From positions 55,045 through 119,044 of the forward strand of contig BQKZ01000756.1 in NCBI GenBank assembly GCA_036244855.1: a stretch of 64,000 nucleotides of DNA, given 5' to 3'. The notes below the pieces were generated by a model. That model did not search any database. It was given only the letters and a program-made list of their open reading frames with translations, and had not been told where the DNA came from. Below, piece by piece: positions 1 to 52,552 of the stretch; within the stretch, counting starts at the first letter, position 1; each line of letters begins with the position of its first letter. Origin of the DNA: Temnopleurus reevesii. Taxonomy: Eukaryota > Echinodermata > Echinoidea > Temnopleuroida > Temnopleuridae. Position numbers and translations under genes: made by a program.

Positions 1-109
1 GACACCTTTTAACATAGATGTTTCAATACTTATACATCTATGTTGGGAGGTGGTCTCATTAGTGAGCTCAATTTAGTAGGGTGATCCAAAATAAAATGGT
101 TTATTTTAC

Positions 110-231
110 CTGTCGTGATCATCGGAGAGCGACTGATATGTTTCTTTGTAATGTTCTATTCTCAGCAAGAAATCCCGAATAGCCTTCTCCTTGTTGATGT
201 CATAGTAGTCTGGGCTGTTCAACTTCACCTC
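110..231 (-). pseudogene. Second intact copy of PFKFB exon 7 (probable allelic/assembly duplicate)
   Basis: This differs from 11765-11886 by one synonymous base (TCG versus TCT) and keeps both splice sites. It lies downstream of the PFKFB stop, inside the 1-1302 block that copies 11656-12605 up to a single N. The simplest reading is an unmerged haplotype segment rather than a used exon. Confidence 0.75.
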
Positions 232-680
232 CTATCATACAAATCAAGAAAAAAAAGAAAGAAATATAAATAGATGAATGAATAAATAAAAGAACAAATA
301 TATAAACATACTATTTCATAAATTGGCAAATCAATCCATACACAGAAATGAAATATAGAATTAATAGTTCATAGATGAAACAAATACTGTAGAGCTGGAT
401 AATTTTGCGGTGTTAATTTTTCGCGGTTGGTTAGTCCATGCCCATTTTCGCGGGATATTGAATTCGCAGACACAATCCATGAAAAAAGAATAATCTCTCG
501 ACTTGACTAATAGAGATTTTTAAAGAAACAGAAAGTGATTACGAACGAATGTTTTTAAATGCCAAGAATATGATAAAGAATGACCCTATAATCACACTAT
601 AATCTGGAGATTGTGATTAGAAACGCAAATATGCATATGATTGAAACATTGAAAATGTTATCGTGCCACTTTAAAACACA

Positions 681-995
681 TGGGCCCGTATTCTGATGTC
701 AGGTTCAACTTAAACTAGAGTTTAAATTTGTGGTTTAAGTATGGGAAGCCAAAAGAGGCTTGAATCTATAACGGTGGGTTTTTAATTTACCAGCACATCT
801 GGCACTTATAGTATTAAAAACTGTCTTGTGATAAAAACTTCAATGGTTTTCTACATTATTAGAGCATGGGAAAAGAGAGCAGTGAACATAAGAATTAATC
901 AGTTTAAATAAAGTTTTGGTCATTTGGGCTACCCATACTTAAACCACAGATTTAGAATCGAGTTTAAGTTTAACCTGATATCAGAATACGGGCCA
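681..995. mobile_element. MITE-like inverted-repeat insertion, present in one of two copies
   Basis: The ends are inverted repeats: GGCCCGTATTCTGATGTCAG at the left and its near-complement ending ATCAGAATACGGGCC at the right, continuing inward for about 35 bp. The paralogous site near 12290 lacks the insert and reads AAACACACTGTGTG, showing the empty site. There is no coding capacity. A short CA target duplication is possible. Confidence 0.85.
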
Positions 996-1303
996 CTGTG
1001 TGAAGTACTGCGCATGTTAATTTTTATACAAATTTGTAGGGATTATTTGCGCGGCTGGCAATTTCGCCACGAAAAGAGCGAAAATCAAACTCCCGCGAAA
1101 ATGTTCTGCTATACAGTAGATAAGGGTAGAAAATTGAAAGTGAACTTCGAAAATCAAATGAAACAATTTGGAATAAATGTTTATCAATGAAAACATTTTT
1201 TTAATGATTGGAATATGCTTAATATTGTAAAATAAATCAATGTTGACCTTCTATGTCACACAGCGGAATTAATCACAAACCTATATCAATGTTGTAATTT
1301 TAN

Positions 1304-3201
1304 AAAGGACAGGAATTAAAGGAACAAGAAATATGGTCATGATTCATTTCTATACAAAATTTTGTATTCTATTGTGTACTATTTTACAGCACACTAAAAT
1401 AAAACAGCTAGATACTAAAACATAAGATTAGAAATAAATCCACATGATTTGACATTCAAACACAGCATGCAAAAATAAAAAGAAACAGATGTATATTCTA
1501 ATGACTATGTTCCTTATGTATGGAGTTAAAATTTGAAGAAAAAATCACAGTGGTACTGTAAAAAACCCCTCAATTTAAACAATACTCTCATTAGCCTAAA
1601 TTAATCTTGATACTCTCTTATTATTTGCTTATACTTCAGCTCACTTAATATCATGTTTGCATTCAAAGCCACTATGAAGTTGATGCTCTACAGAATTGGC
1701 ACTTTCTTAATATGTATAAGGTTCAATGCATTAATTTGGTAAATACATTCATCATCCCACATAAAATGAGGAAAAGTTGGTACACTAATGCAACACCAAA
1801 AACTGGATAAATAAAAATGTTCATCAATAAACTACTGATTTTTCAAGTATATCAGCATTAGAGAGCTTTACACTTAACAAGTACCAACTACAAGATTTCA
1901 CCTACTATGCAGCATTTCAAAAGGGAATGAACACCGTAAAATATAGTAAATTCTGGATTGGAATAATTAATGTCGATACCCAACATAAAATCAAACCTGA
2001 AACATCCAAGCATATCTTTCAATGAATGAAGATTTCTGGGCAATGTTTCATCAACATAATAAATACTCTGAAGGGGTGTTGCTCAAAAGTTGCAATTGAT
2101 TGGAACGCGCCAATCAAATCACTGTGTCATGTGCGTCTCATTAGAAACGCATATCATGCACAAATGAAAATGCGTGTTACAATTTGCAACTTATTTGCGA
2201 TCAATTGCAACTTTTGAGCAACACCCCCTAAGAGCAGATGTAAGAATGACTGGTACATGTATCTGTTCTTGTGCTCAATTATCCATATTATTGGGCATAT
2301 TCAACGCAAGAACTGATACTGGTTATTTCTAATCCTTTGGAGGTGATGGGCATAGATCTACAAAAGCCAAGATTAAGACGTTGGCACTTCCACTGTAAAT
2401 AACAGAATCATATTTCCTGATTGAAGAAAAACATTCCTATTATCAGAAAAAAGAAAAGTGTGGAATTTTCTCGATATATTACAATGAAAGCCAAAAAATT
2501 ACCAAATAGGATTAATTAGCCTTCTAATTAGAAGATGCAACCAACTTTCCTAATACCCAGGAACACTGGTCAGCACTCAAAGGGTTAGAGTCATTTCAAA
2601 ATTCTTACGTGTCTTGGTGAAACACTTCCCTGGTCCCTTATGATTGTCAGGTACCTGGAGACTTCAAATACAGTAAAACAGGGTGAACAGGGACAAAACT
2701 TAGACCACCAAAGATTCCTTTTTATGAGGTGGATTACTCGATGGACCCTGTTATGGGATAAATCTTTCGATATATATGAAAAATAAACAGAAAGTGAAAG
2801 AAAATATGATATAAGCAGATCTAAATAGACTGTGTAAGTTTTGTCCCTCTTCATCCCATCATCCCTGTTTGCCCAATTTGACAGCAATAAGTTTTGCTAG
2901 GATGGGGCTAAAAAAAAAAAAATCTATATCAATTCTGATCCTGAGGTATGCGTAATCTTGATTCTAGAATTTGGCTAGCTACCAAAATAGTTTGAAAACA
3001 CCAAGTTTGAATAACAAAAGGTTGTCAGAGGTAATAGTTCAATTTATAATGGAATTGGGTTGCAAATTGTTCACAGATATCTTCTCCTATTGGAACCCCA
3101 GCAGCGGACCAAAACCTATCTAGAATAGGGCTGTAGCTTGGCAGGAATGGCTAAACTGTAGTTTTGATCTCCTGTTGCCTATTTGAGGAAGCCTTCGTGG
3201 G
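1304..3201. other. Downstream flank of PFKFB (3' UTR and beyond)
   Basis: No convincing coding exon. It contains one GTTGC-family MITE (2072-2230) and, at about 2690-2890, a dispersed repeat also present at 8086-8300. The PFKFB 3' UTR must begin at 3201, but its end cannot be placed from sequence alone. Confidence 0.6.
2072..2230. mobile_element. GTTGC-family palindromic MITE, copy 1
   Basis: The ends read GGGGTGTTGCTCAAAAGTTG and its complement TTTTGAGCAACACCCCC. The interior is rich in CAATTGAT/GTTGCA words with a central CGCATATCATGCAC segment. It belongs to a seven-copy family in this window. Confidence 0.85.
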
Positions 3202-43071
<39,870 letters not shown>

Positions 43072-43130
43072 TTTCGACAGTTATTTGCAACTTGCACTGA
43101 TCATCAATTTTGGCAAATCTCGTTCTCACA

Positions 43131-43162
43131 TATCGCGGATATCGCGTGATGATATCGATATC
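43131..43162. promoter_or_regulatory. Cluster of short palindromes just upstream of the PFKFB start
   Basis: CGCGGATATCGCG and GATATCGATATC lie 60-90 nt upstream of ATG 43071, in a small CpG-containing patch. They could bind dimeric factors in the 5' UTR or core promoter. No TATA box was identified and the transcription start is unknown. Confidence 0.25.
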
Positions 43163-44822
43163 ACATGTTCAGCGCATGAGCTCCAGCAGGTTCAAGAAAA
43201 GTGTACAATGGTTTCTGGACCTTGTATAACTTTTTTTTTAATCGTTTGCTATTTCTGATCAATGTACAGATACAGTTTCACAAAATATTATGGCCACGAT
43301 CTAAAAAGAGGGAGGCCGGGGGGCTGTTCAAATAATCAATTAATGAAAACTAATTAAATTCAGCCAAAATTTATTGAAAAAAAGCTTTCCCCTACCAGAC
43401 AAGGGGGTGGTATTCTCGAATCCCACATCCATGACCAGACAGTCTTTATTTTAGTATCATGTTTGGGTAACAAAACAATTTTTTTTCTTGATTAAGATGA
43501 AAGTGGGGTGGACTCGTCTGCCATTTCTGCCCGGCCCAATTCCGACAGGCCTGGTACAAAATGATAGCTTTGTGCATACACCGACCTAGTTAATGACAGG
43601 AAGCCTTTCACCACGAATTCTATCACTATTCACTTCCTAAATTGGCAACACTAAAATATTCAATTGTGTGGGGTTTTTTTTTATTTTTTTTTTTTTTAGA
43701 AATATGCCAATTGAATATCTTTATTGCCAAAAGATATGTAATGTACAGTTGCCAATGTTCAAGGCATGGAGACTAATGATTTTTTTTTAACATTTAATGT
43801 GTTGCTAATTCAAGAATTTGTGACACAGTTTTAGTGATTATTTTCATTTAAAAAAATTCTCTGACAAACAGCAAATGGTGGCACAATATAGTAATTGATG
43901 ATTTGGTATCAAAATATTTCTCTATTTTTTCTCATGCATGCAGATGGAATATTTTTGGTGATCTATTCAACACATATAAAACCTAAACATGCTCATTGAA
44001 AGGGTTTAAACACAGAATGGATGGGAAAAAGAAAATGATCACAATAAATCTCCATGGCTAAGAGAGCACTAAGGCCAGTCATTATAGAATCTAAAGCCTG
44101 GCCTGCATGGCCTTCAATGGCCTTTATTAATTTCATTTATGCCCAGCTCCATTTACCTTACAATGGAAACGCGGCATAAAGTGATCTGATATCATAATAT
44201 TCCTGATATACTGAGGTAATAATTTGGTGCTTAGCTCTTCATAACTTGTTTTTTAATCTTCCTACAGCAAGATTACTGCTATAACTATCTTTAATGGTCC
44301 CCAGCACCTCATTATAACCTGTTTCCAGTATTGAAGTACTGCACTATCTATGCAAGTATGACTTTACCACATGTACATGTTCACTATGTACAAGATATAC
44401 ATTGAAAACACACAGAAATGAAACAATATCACTCATTCATAAATCTAAAATAAGTAGTCATTTATTCGTTGTGGCTATAGGTAATCTATATTTTGTATGA
44501 GTACATATTTCATTATATCTATACAAATTAGCAGTAACTGACAACCCTGCCTGGTTAAACACATGCTAAATCTACATAGCAAAAATGCGGAATTGTACAT
44601 ACTAACAGGTGAAATAGATGCAGAGAAAATAATTAGGAAAAAAAATGTAGAAATAGGATTGACTCTAGATAAAATTGCACATAACTCAAGGAGTATACAA
44701 AAAAAATCTATTTTATACGATTATATGGTACAAAAGTGGATTTCAACTGCGAAATAAAAACCATGTTGCTCCATTATATCTGAATATCTATTGTTTTCAT
44801 AATTCTAAAATAACGGTGGCCT

Positions 44823-45020
44823 GACATTTGCTCCAGCAACAATGGCTCGTGATCTAATTTTTCACTATACGTCTTAGGGTTAGGGTTATGGCAGTGATAG
44901 TTTTATGCTTCAGGATGGTGTGATGACTATGATTAGGGTTAGGGTTGGGTTTGGTATTAGGTTTGACATTAGGCTTACTGTAAAGATTATCGCCAGGGTA
45001 ATTGTTGCTGGAGAAAATGT
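44823..45020. mobile_element. Inverted-repeat element with TTAGGG-like interior
   Basis: The ends ACATTTGCTCCAGCAACAAT and ATTGTTGCTGGAGAAAATGT are complementary. The interior has several TTAGGGTTAGGGTT and TTTGGTATTAGG words, so the telomere-like motif is part of the element rather than a telomere. Confidence 0.8.
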
Positions 45021-45396
45021 TATGGAACCAAAATAATATATATATAATTTTATCCCCTTCCTCTTTCAAAAGGGGCACACAGAGAAAGATTTACATTTGT
45101 CAATTAACAAGAGACTATGTACAACAACATTCTACCTTACTATACCAAAAGCACATCAATTGTCTTGGACAAATTTCTACAAACCAAAAATATTACAATA
45201 ATGGTCAACAATGTCATTGACTCTATGAACGGTTACATTGAAAAGTAATGTAGTTCTTGAAAATACATTTTCTGGGTTACATCTGTAAGTATACAAAGTA
45301 TCAACAATATAAGTAGATGATTAAGTAGCTACATAATCTAAGTGCATATCCCTATAAATGTAAAAGTGTACAAGGGACATATACCAGTATCTTTTT

Positions 45397-45990
45397 GGTA
45401 CATGTATGGTCTGATAAACTACAAATGTTTCTGTATAAAACCTCTTTTATAGCTGGCACCATGAAAAATAAACTTTCTTTAAGCTTTCATACAGGGTGGC
45501 TAAGAAAACATGATGTGTATAATATGCAACATCACAAACTGTACTTTAAAAGTTAGTATTTTCAATGGCAAAGAGAGCAACTTTTGTGAAAAGCATTTTT
45601 TTCACATTAATATATATGAGTAACCAGAGACTACTGGAAAAGCCAATACTTTATCAATATACATTTTACCAAATTCACATTTTACCAAATTTACCGATAC
45701 CTTTTATGTATGCTTTGATAAACTACAGATGTTTCCGTATAAAACCTCTTATAACTGGCACCATGAAAAATAAACTTTCTTTACGCTTTCATACAGGGTG
45801 GCTAAGAAAATATGATGTATATGATATGCAATGTCATAAAGTGTACTTTAAAATTTCGTATTTTAAATGGTAAAGAGAGCAAATTTTGTGAACAGCAATT
45901 TTTCATTTAAACATATATGGGTAACCAGAGATTACTGCAAAAGCCAATATTTTAGCATATAAAAATTTAGCGAATTCAATAAATTTCAGA
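45397..45990. repeat. About 305-bp direct repeat, two units
   Basis: Both units carry GATAAACTACA(A/G)ATGTTTC, GCACCATGAAAAATAAACTT and CATACAGGGTGGCTAAGAAA in the same order. Function unknown. Confidence 0.85.
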
Positions 45991-47089
45991 CCTTTCATAT
46001 ATTAGTGAGTTGTCATTTTCACACGTTGAAAAATTATTGTACACATGTCTATGGAAATTCTGGGAAGTGAATTTATGGTCGTGAAAATATCAAATCATCC
46101 AATGTAAATTAATGATAGAGCAACCATATTTAGTGAAAATATAATCGTCAAATGGTGTGTATGTATAATGAAATCGCAGATCCTAGTACAAGGTAGTCTT
46201 TTCGTGGACCACTCTGCCTACGTATAACTGATTATTATCAATGATGTAGGAAGAAAGCATTAATCCAAATATCTGCACCACCAAGTAACATGCTTTGATG
46301 TAATCAGAACCAATACTTCATTGTACATATTCATATAGAGAAAAATGTATAATTTCCCAATAGAGAAGGGAGGTCTTATAACAAGTCGAGAACATCTCAA
46401 AAATATTACAGAGATGCCTAGCTTATGGACAACAATTAAAATGTCCACTAGATCCAGATTTAGAATGCATTCAATTTCTATGCTCATGCATGTTCTGGTA
46501 AATTATAATCTCTGATATAAATGCAACCAACAATCAAAAATAATAATTGAAAAAAAACACACTGATAATTGATTTTGGAAGCTGATGTAAACATGTTATA
46601 CCATACCATCAATGACAATTCCGATTCCTTTAGAACATGAATAAATGTGAAGAGAATTTATCACCTTAATGTTTATGATTTCTGATTAAATCATGAACTC
46701 ATAATTCATTTCTACCTTAGCAAGAGTTTAGCATTTGAAATAGTACACGGATACCACAAACAATTAAACACAAATAATAATAATAATAACATTTATAGGA
46801 TGATTTATATGGGTGTTTCAAAGCGAGAAACTTGTTTACATACACTTTTGTGCACAAAAGTGTGTTTCTTGTACATGTAGCACGAATGATTTGAAGAAGT
46901 CTGAATTTCTACTATGGTCTGAAAAAAAAACAATTTATCTCTTTTATCTGAAAGAGTGAAATCCCTGAAATAAAGAAGGCACAAAGGTGACCAAACATTT
47001 GCGCCGGTGACAATTGTCATGGTCTAAATAATTCGCTTGATGTAGTGTTAGGGCCGTGATAAGGTTTACAACTCTGATGTATGTTTTTA

Positions 47090-47456
47090 AAGAAGAGTCT
47101 ACCCCATAATAATAACAGGAGCAGAGATATAGGCTGAGTAGAACAAAAAAAGGTTAGAATAAAATCGGACAAGTAATTATAATCATTTATGGTACAAAAT
47201 TCATCATTTCTACAGAAAGATCAAAAAAGTTTGTTTTAATGTAAAAATATACAAATACTGGATGTACATACCTCTTAAGGAGATCTCCTAAATCAACAAA
47301 TTTTAGGAAACCATATTTTTAGGGAAAAAGTAATATTTTGTAACGTTATGAATATAATAAATGGTCAATAGTCCACTAATTTTTCTCAAACTTTTTTGTT
47401 CCGTTCTGATTTTTCTGCTGCTGTTGAACAAATATTAATTGGGGGTGGGCTCTTTA
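47090..47456. mobile_element. AGAAGAGTCTACC inverted-repeat element, copy 2
   Basis: Starts AGAAGAGTCTACCCCATAAT and ends in a degenerate complement GGGGGTGGGCTCTTTA. It shares interior GAACAAAAAAAGGTTAGAA with the copy at 56117-56670. Confidence 0.65.
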
Positions 47457-48697
47457 TTAAGTTTGACTAACTGTATAGACTACCCATGGAGCAATAGTTG
47501 TCAGAGCAAATAGAATGGAACCAGCACAGAATATTGTCATGTAATTCACTGAAAAATTAACATTAATGATAATAACATTACTGTAACAACAATAATAATT
47601 AGAATCTGCAGACCAAAAGTTGAAACATGCATGCAGAAATGCCAACCATTCAAGAATATTCGCATGAAAAAAAATTACAATTATGAATAACGAAATAGCT
47701 GAGCAGAAGTCAGAGAAAATATGGCAATAATAATCAATTTGTCAGCTATTCATTTGTGAGAAAAGCCTCAAATTCATATGAAAATACACCTCATGCATAT
47801 TCCGAAATGGTTGGCATCGCTGTGCAAGACTTGCGAATGATGATGGCTTGGGAACAGAAGTGTTTTGAAGAAAAGGACAAAACCTAATTCCTGACAACAA
47901 TATCAAAATGCTATTCACTGTGAACAGAAGGAACAAAGAAATTAGACAAAATAAACATCTCTCTTTCAGACATTCACAATGGTTTTCACACAAAGTAACG
48001 TAGCCTCCCTATTTATTCACTGAGCTGGTCCCGACACTGATTTGACAATTCTCCGTAGAATAGGAGGGGAAAAAATTCTTATGTGCCTCTACCTTTCGTG
48101 AATGCTTACATGAAAGTTGTTAACTTTGTCTAATTACTTTGTCCTTCCTGCTCAATGTGAGTTAATTTTCATCATTCACTGTCAAATAATGTGAATTGAT
48201 ACTGCTACTGATTTATCTATACAAGAGTTAAAACATAATCATTAATAACAATGACAAAATATCAAAACCAAATTCATATTTTCAAAATTTCAGAATGATA
48301 AATTTCAATTGACAATTTTTCAGAGATCTATGAAAATAACACCAGTATGTGATAAATTATATAATCAGCACCACTTTGCTTACAATTAAATGAGAATTCT
48401 ACAAATAAGACAATTTAAATTCTTAAAACTATTAACTTAAGATGACCCTTTAGCCCTTGGTCGCAATGACAACCTAAAAAAAAAATGCCCTCGGCACCAC
48501 CATCCTTGGACGGAGGCTTAAAAAAAAAGAAGAGAGAATACAGATTAAGCAGACAATCGGGATTTAACCTCCACCATTTAAATGTATTAATTTGCTTATA
48601 CTTTTTGTAAAGAAGTCTAGGTGTATCCAGTATCCAATTTGTTTTAATTTGTTTAAACCTTTTCTAGTAATGCAAAAAAAAAAAATATGCTACTCTA

Positions 48698-48876
48698 AGG
48701 TGGTGTTGTTCAAAAGTTGGAATTGATCGCAAGTTGCAGTTGATCGGAACGCACCAATCAAAATCATTGTTTCATGCGCGTCTTGTTAAATGCGCATACC
48801 GTGCGCGAAGGAAAATGCGTGTTACAATTTTCAAAATTGCAGTTCATTTGCAGTTGATTTTGAACAACACCCCCTA
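48698..48876. mobile_element. GTTGC-family palindromic MITE, copy 4
   Basis: Begins GGTGGTGTTGTTCAAAAGTT and ends TTTTGAACAACACCCCC. The interior matches copies 2 and 6 (GTTGCAGTTGATCGGAACGC). Confidence 0.85.
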
Positions 48877-49891
48877 AGTATCTCTATTATTTTTTTTAAG
48901 TCAGCAACTCTTTCTTTTCTGCAATTTGAACCATGAAACACTTTTATGAGAGAAAAAGAAATCATATCTAACAACATTTTACACTATTTTTTTTTCTCCA
49001 TTTGGTCAGCCTGAAGACCTTATGATCTTCTTCCGGAAAGAAACTGGGCAATTCTTAAAGGCAATTTTTTTTTTCAAGGCAATATTTTTTCCTACCCTGT
49101 AATATAATATTGGAAAAAAAGTTTACTGACATTATCAATCAAAATGCTAGCTGGATGAAGCGTTGATAGCTTCATTCAGACAATTGATTTGTTAAACACT
49201 ACATACAACTTTTTTGACAGGTTTTTACTTTTTAACAGGTTTAACAGGTTTTACTTTTTAAGATATACATAAACATCTTACCAAAAACAATGCCTTACTT
49301 GATTACATGTTTCAAATATGATCGTTCTTATTCACATTTCATGTTAATCATGTGCTGAAAATGGGCAGAGAAATTTTATTTCTCCTAGAATCAAGAGGAA
49401 ATATCATTGTATTGTCAAAATAATATTGCTTGCGCAGGTGCAATTATATTGCTGATACCCTTCATAATTGAGCTTAATTCAATAAGGAAACAGATTATAT
49501 CTGTTTTGAGAAGATTTGAATGGATTTGTGAATAAGTAGATGGTAATATATATATATGTATATATTCTGCAAAGCTTAAACATAAAGACGTTCATATACG
49601 CTATAAAAGTGATAGAGTGTTTGAGCCAGTGTGGGTAGGGGGTTTAAAAACATTGTCAGAGATGCTAACAGTTCCTGAATATGCATGCATAAATACAAAA
49701 GTGAGTGAAACATGGCAACAATGACCACACTCTCACAGCCAATCATTTATAATGAGAGCCTTGGAGTTAAACGAGAATACACCATATGCATATTGTGGAA
49801 AGGTTGGCATCTCTGCATTGTGGATGATCACATAAGCTAGCATCACAGTTTCATGCCCAACACCCAATTAAAGAAATAAATACATGTGCAC

Positions 49892-50494
49892 TTAAGCCTG
49901 CGATTCCTTGCCAGTCGTTTCGCCCAGATTCATCACAACATTGACCGGAAAGTTGGTATCAGGAATCTCCAAAGGGATACTAGCGTTCTGCTTGATATAG
50001 AGAATGAAGGCGGAGTAGGGTGGGGTGATGATGGTGTCCTCGAGGGGCGGAGGAAGCCAAAATGACTTCCTCCATCAGTCCTGTGATTCCTTGCCTGTCG
50101 TCCCGCCAAGATTCACCACAACATTAACAGGAAAGTTGGCATCTCTTATTTCCAAGGGGATACTAGCAAAGGGGGTAGGGGTGATGATGCCGCTTTCACG
50201 GAGTGGGAGATCAGTGTGGATGGACTGACGGGAGGGTCCTCCTTAGGCTTGCGATTCCTTGCCGGTCGTCCCGCCCAGATTCATCACAACATTGACAGGA
50301 AAGTTTGCATCTGGAATCTCCAAAGGGATACTAGCGTTCTGGTTGCTGTTAAGGTCCAGGGCGGAGAGGGGCGGGGCGATGATGGCATCCTCAGGGGGTG
50401 GGGGGCCAGTGTGAATGGGTTGATGTGAGGGGTCCGCAGGATTGTCGAAAGTTGATGGGAGTGATGATGTGTGTGTGGTGCTCTCTATAAGTTC
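49892..50494 (-). pseudogene. Second set of APPL tail units A-C (assembly duplicate)
   Basis: Identical arrangement 2058 bp further on: unit A 50243-50494, unit B 50075-50242, unit C 49892-50074. Because the whole block is bounded by an N it probably represents the other allele, not extra exons. Confidence 0.8.
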
Positions 50495-51949
50495 CTGTTC
50501 CATGAGATAAAGAAAAGTTTAATTGATGAGTGATGCCTGACAGGGCACATTCTAAGAAAAATCTTAAAGTTGAAAAAAAGAGAAATGCAATTTGAATTAA
50601 ACTGTCTTAACATTCTCCTAACATTGATAATACAGTATGCTGTATACTAGATCAGCCACATTATCCTATGATGCTTTATTCCAATTCATAGCATTTTACA
50701 AATAATAATTCACATGAAATGCAATAAATCAACCAATATAAATGAAAAAGAGGAATCAATCCCCCCAGAACTGACAAACTGAGCTATGCATTCAAATCTT
50801 TAAATCATTTTTATCCAGAATTTTTCACTACACTGTAAATCATAGATGTATTCAAGATGCTAAATTCTGCATGCTGTTCTTTCCACAATTTGCAAGCTGG
50901 TTTATAAGAAGGTTGCATGCCAGAAGTGCTTTCGTTTTTCTTTTATTTATCAATAAAGAAAAGGATAATTAACTTTCATCTCTTTCTCTTAATTTAATAT
51001 TTGTAAAGATGGCAGCAGGCAAATTCAGTTTTTGCTTGTAAATTTAGGAATTTGATAAATACAAAATTTGGCTGTAACTTTCTGCATCAGATAATCTACT
51101 TTTCTTTCAAGAAAGTGCATGTAATTCTGAGGGGAAAAAAATGAACAAATAAAATTTCATAATTGATGCCATAAGTAATGGTAATGCACAAAAAAGCTAC
51201 ATGAAACATATTCAACCAAGTCCCAAAATGAAAATCACATGAAAAATGTAACAATTTTGAAAAAAATGAATTAAAGAAAAATGAAGGAGAATCAATTGGA
51301 ATGAAAACCAGATGATAAACTATTAAAAAGAGCAACAAACATTCTACCACTGCAAGTCAAACATATGCTTTGAAAATGTTGGCACAATTTTGAAAAATTT
51401 ACTATTTGGTCTCACAGTGAACAATGAAGAAAGAATTTTAGAAGTAAAACAAATTTGCATTGGNTTGTATTGTCAAAATAATATTGCTTGCGCAGGTGCA
51501 ATTATATTGCTGATACCCTTCATAATTGAGCTTAATTCAATAAGGAAACAGATTATATCTGTTTTGAGAAGATTTGAATGGATTTGTGAATAAGTAGATG
51601 GTAATATATATATATGTATATATTCTGCAAAGCTTAAACATAAAGACGTTCATATACGCTATAAAAGTGATAGAGTGTTTGAGCCAGTGTGGGTAGGGGG
51701 TTTAAAAACATTGTCAGAGATGCTAACAGTTCCTGAATATGCATGCATAAATACAAAAGTGAGTGAAACATGGCAACAATGACCACACTCTCACAGCCAA
51801 TCATTTATAATGAGAGCCTTGGAGTTAAACGAGAATACACCATATGCATATTGTGGAAAGGTTGGCATCTCTGCATTGTGGATGATCACATAAGCTAGCA
51901 TCACAGTTTCATGCCCAACACCCAATTAAAGAAATAAATACATGTGCAC

Positions 51950-52132
51950 TTAAGCCTGCGATTCCTTGCCAGTCGTTTCGCCCAGATTCATCACAACATT
52001 GACCGGAAAGTTGGTATCAGGAATCTCCAAAGGGATACTAGCGTTCTGCTTGATATAGAGAATGAAGGCGGAGTAGGGTGGGGTGATGATGGTGTCCTCG
52101 AGGGGCGGAGGAAGCCAAAATGACTTCCTCCA
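51950..52132 (-). other. APPL tail unit C, in frame after the second stop
   Basis: 61 codons continuing the same frame: WRKSFWLPPPLEDTIITPPY, then SIPLEIPDTNFPVNVVMNLG, then ETTGKESQA and TAA (51952-51950). The third tandem copy of the tail, again open to a stop at the same relative position. Confidence 0.85.
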
Positions 52133-52300
52133 TCAGTCCTGTGATTCCTTGCCTGTCGTCCCGCCAAGATTCACCACAACATTAACAGGAAAGTTGGCAT
52201 CTCTTATTTCCAAGGGGATACTAGCAAAGGGGGTAGGGGTGATGATGCCGCTTTCACGGAGTGGGAGATCAGTGTGGATGGACTGACGGGAGGGTCCTCC
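52133..52300 (-). other. APPL tail unit B, in frame after the first stop
   Basis: 56 codons continuing the frame directly after TAA: SRQSIHTDLPLRESGIITPT, then SIPLEIRDANFPVNVVVNLG, then GTTGKESQD and TGA (52135-52133). It is a diverged copy of unit A. It could be reached by stop readthrough, or by the phase-0 acceptor CTCCCGTCAG about 20 nt into the unit, or it may simply be 3' UTR. Confidence 0.85.
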
Positions 52301-52552
52301 TTAGGCTTGCGATTCCTTGCCGGTCGTCCCGCCCAGATTCATCACAACATTGACAGGAAAGTTTGCATCTGGAATCTCCAAAGGGATACTAGCGTTCTGG
52401 TTGCTGTTAAGGTCCAGGGCGGAGAGGGGCGGGGCGATGATGGCATCCTCAGGGGGTGGGGGGCCAGTGTGAATGGGTTGATGTGAGGGGTCCGCAGGAT
52501 TGTCGAAAGTTGATGGGAGTGATGATGTGTGTGTGGTGCTCTCTATAAGTTC
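52301..52552 (-). CDS. APPL: APPL exon i (tail unit A and first stop)
   Basis: 252 nt at phase 0 after acceptor GGAACAG: ELIESTTHTSSLPSTFDNPA, then SIPLEIPDANFPVNVVMNLG, then GTTGKESQA and TAA (52303-52301). The short acidic/Ser end resembles the family C-terminus. Two more in-frame tail units follow this stop. Confidence 0.85.
   Translation of the reverse strand, partial: ELIESTTHTSSLPSTFDNPADPSHQPIHTGPPPPEDAIIAPPLSALDLNSNQNASIPLEIPDANFPVNVVMNLGGTTGKESQA

Larger units (their letters stand above)
1..1302. repeat. Near-identical copy of 11656-12605, ending at an N
   Basis: The sequence follows 11656-12605 closely, including the exon-7 copy, apart from a few small indels and a 315-bp insertion at 681-995. 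Similarity stops exactly at the ambiguous base 1303. An abrupt end at an N favours an assembly join of two haplotypes over a genuine segmental duplication. Confidence 0.8.
43163..49891. other. Intergenic interval between APPL (upstream) and PFKFB (downstream)
   Basis: About 6.7 kb, AT-rich, without a recognised gene. It contains an inverted-repeat element (44823-45020), a 305-bp direct repeat pair (45397-45990), a relative of the AGAAGAGTCTACC elements (47090-47456), a GTTGC-family MITE (48698-48876) and an (AAT)n run near 46780. The PFKFB promoter and the end of the APPL transcript should lie here. Confidence 0.6.

Noticed and set aside
2596..2641. Possible alternative last-but-one PFKFB exon (VPDNHKGPGKCFTKT) with acceptor CTCCAG and donor GTAAGA
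   Set aside because: It is phase-compatible with exon 15 but has no family similarity and lies close to a dispersed repeat; the Pro-rich terminal exon at 3202-3243 gives a complete and more family-like end.
44874..44955. Telomere or internal telomeric array
   Set aside because: Only a few TTAGGG units, within a bounded inverted-repeat element.
50025..52486. Plus-strand frames repeated at 2058-bp spacing (67 and 70 codons)
   Set aside because: They are antisense shadows of the APPL tail units on the minus strand.
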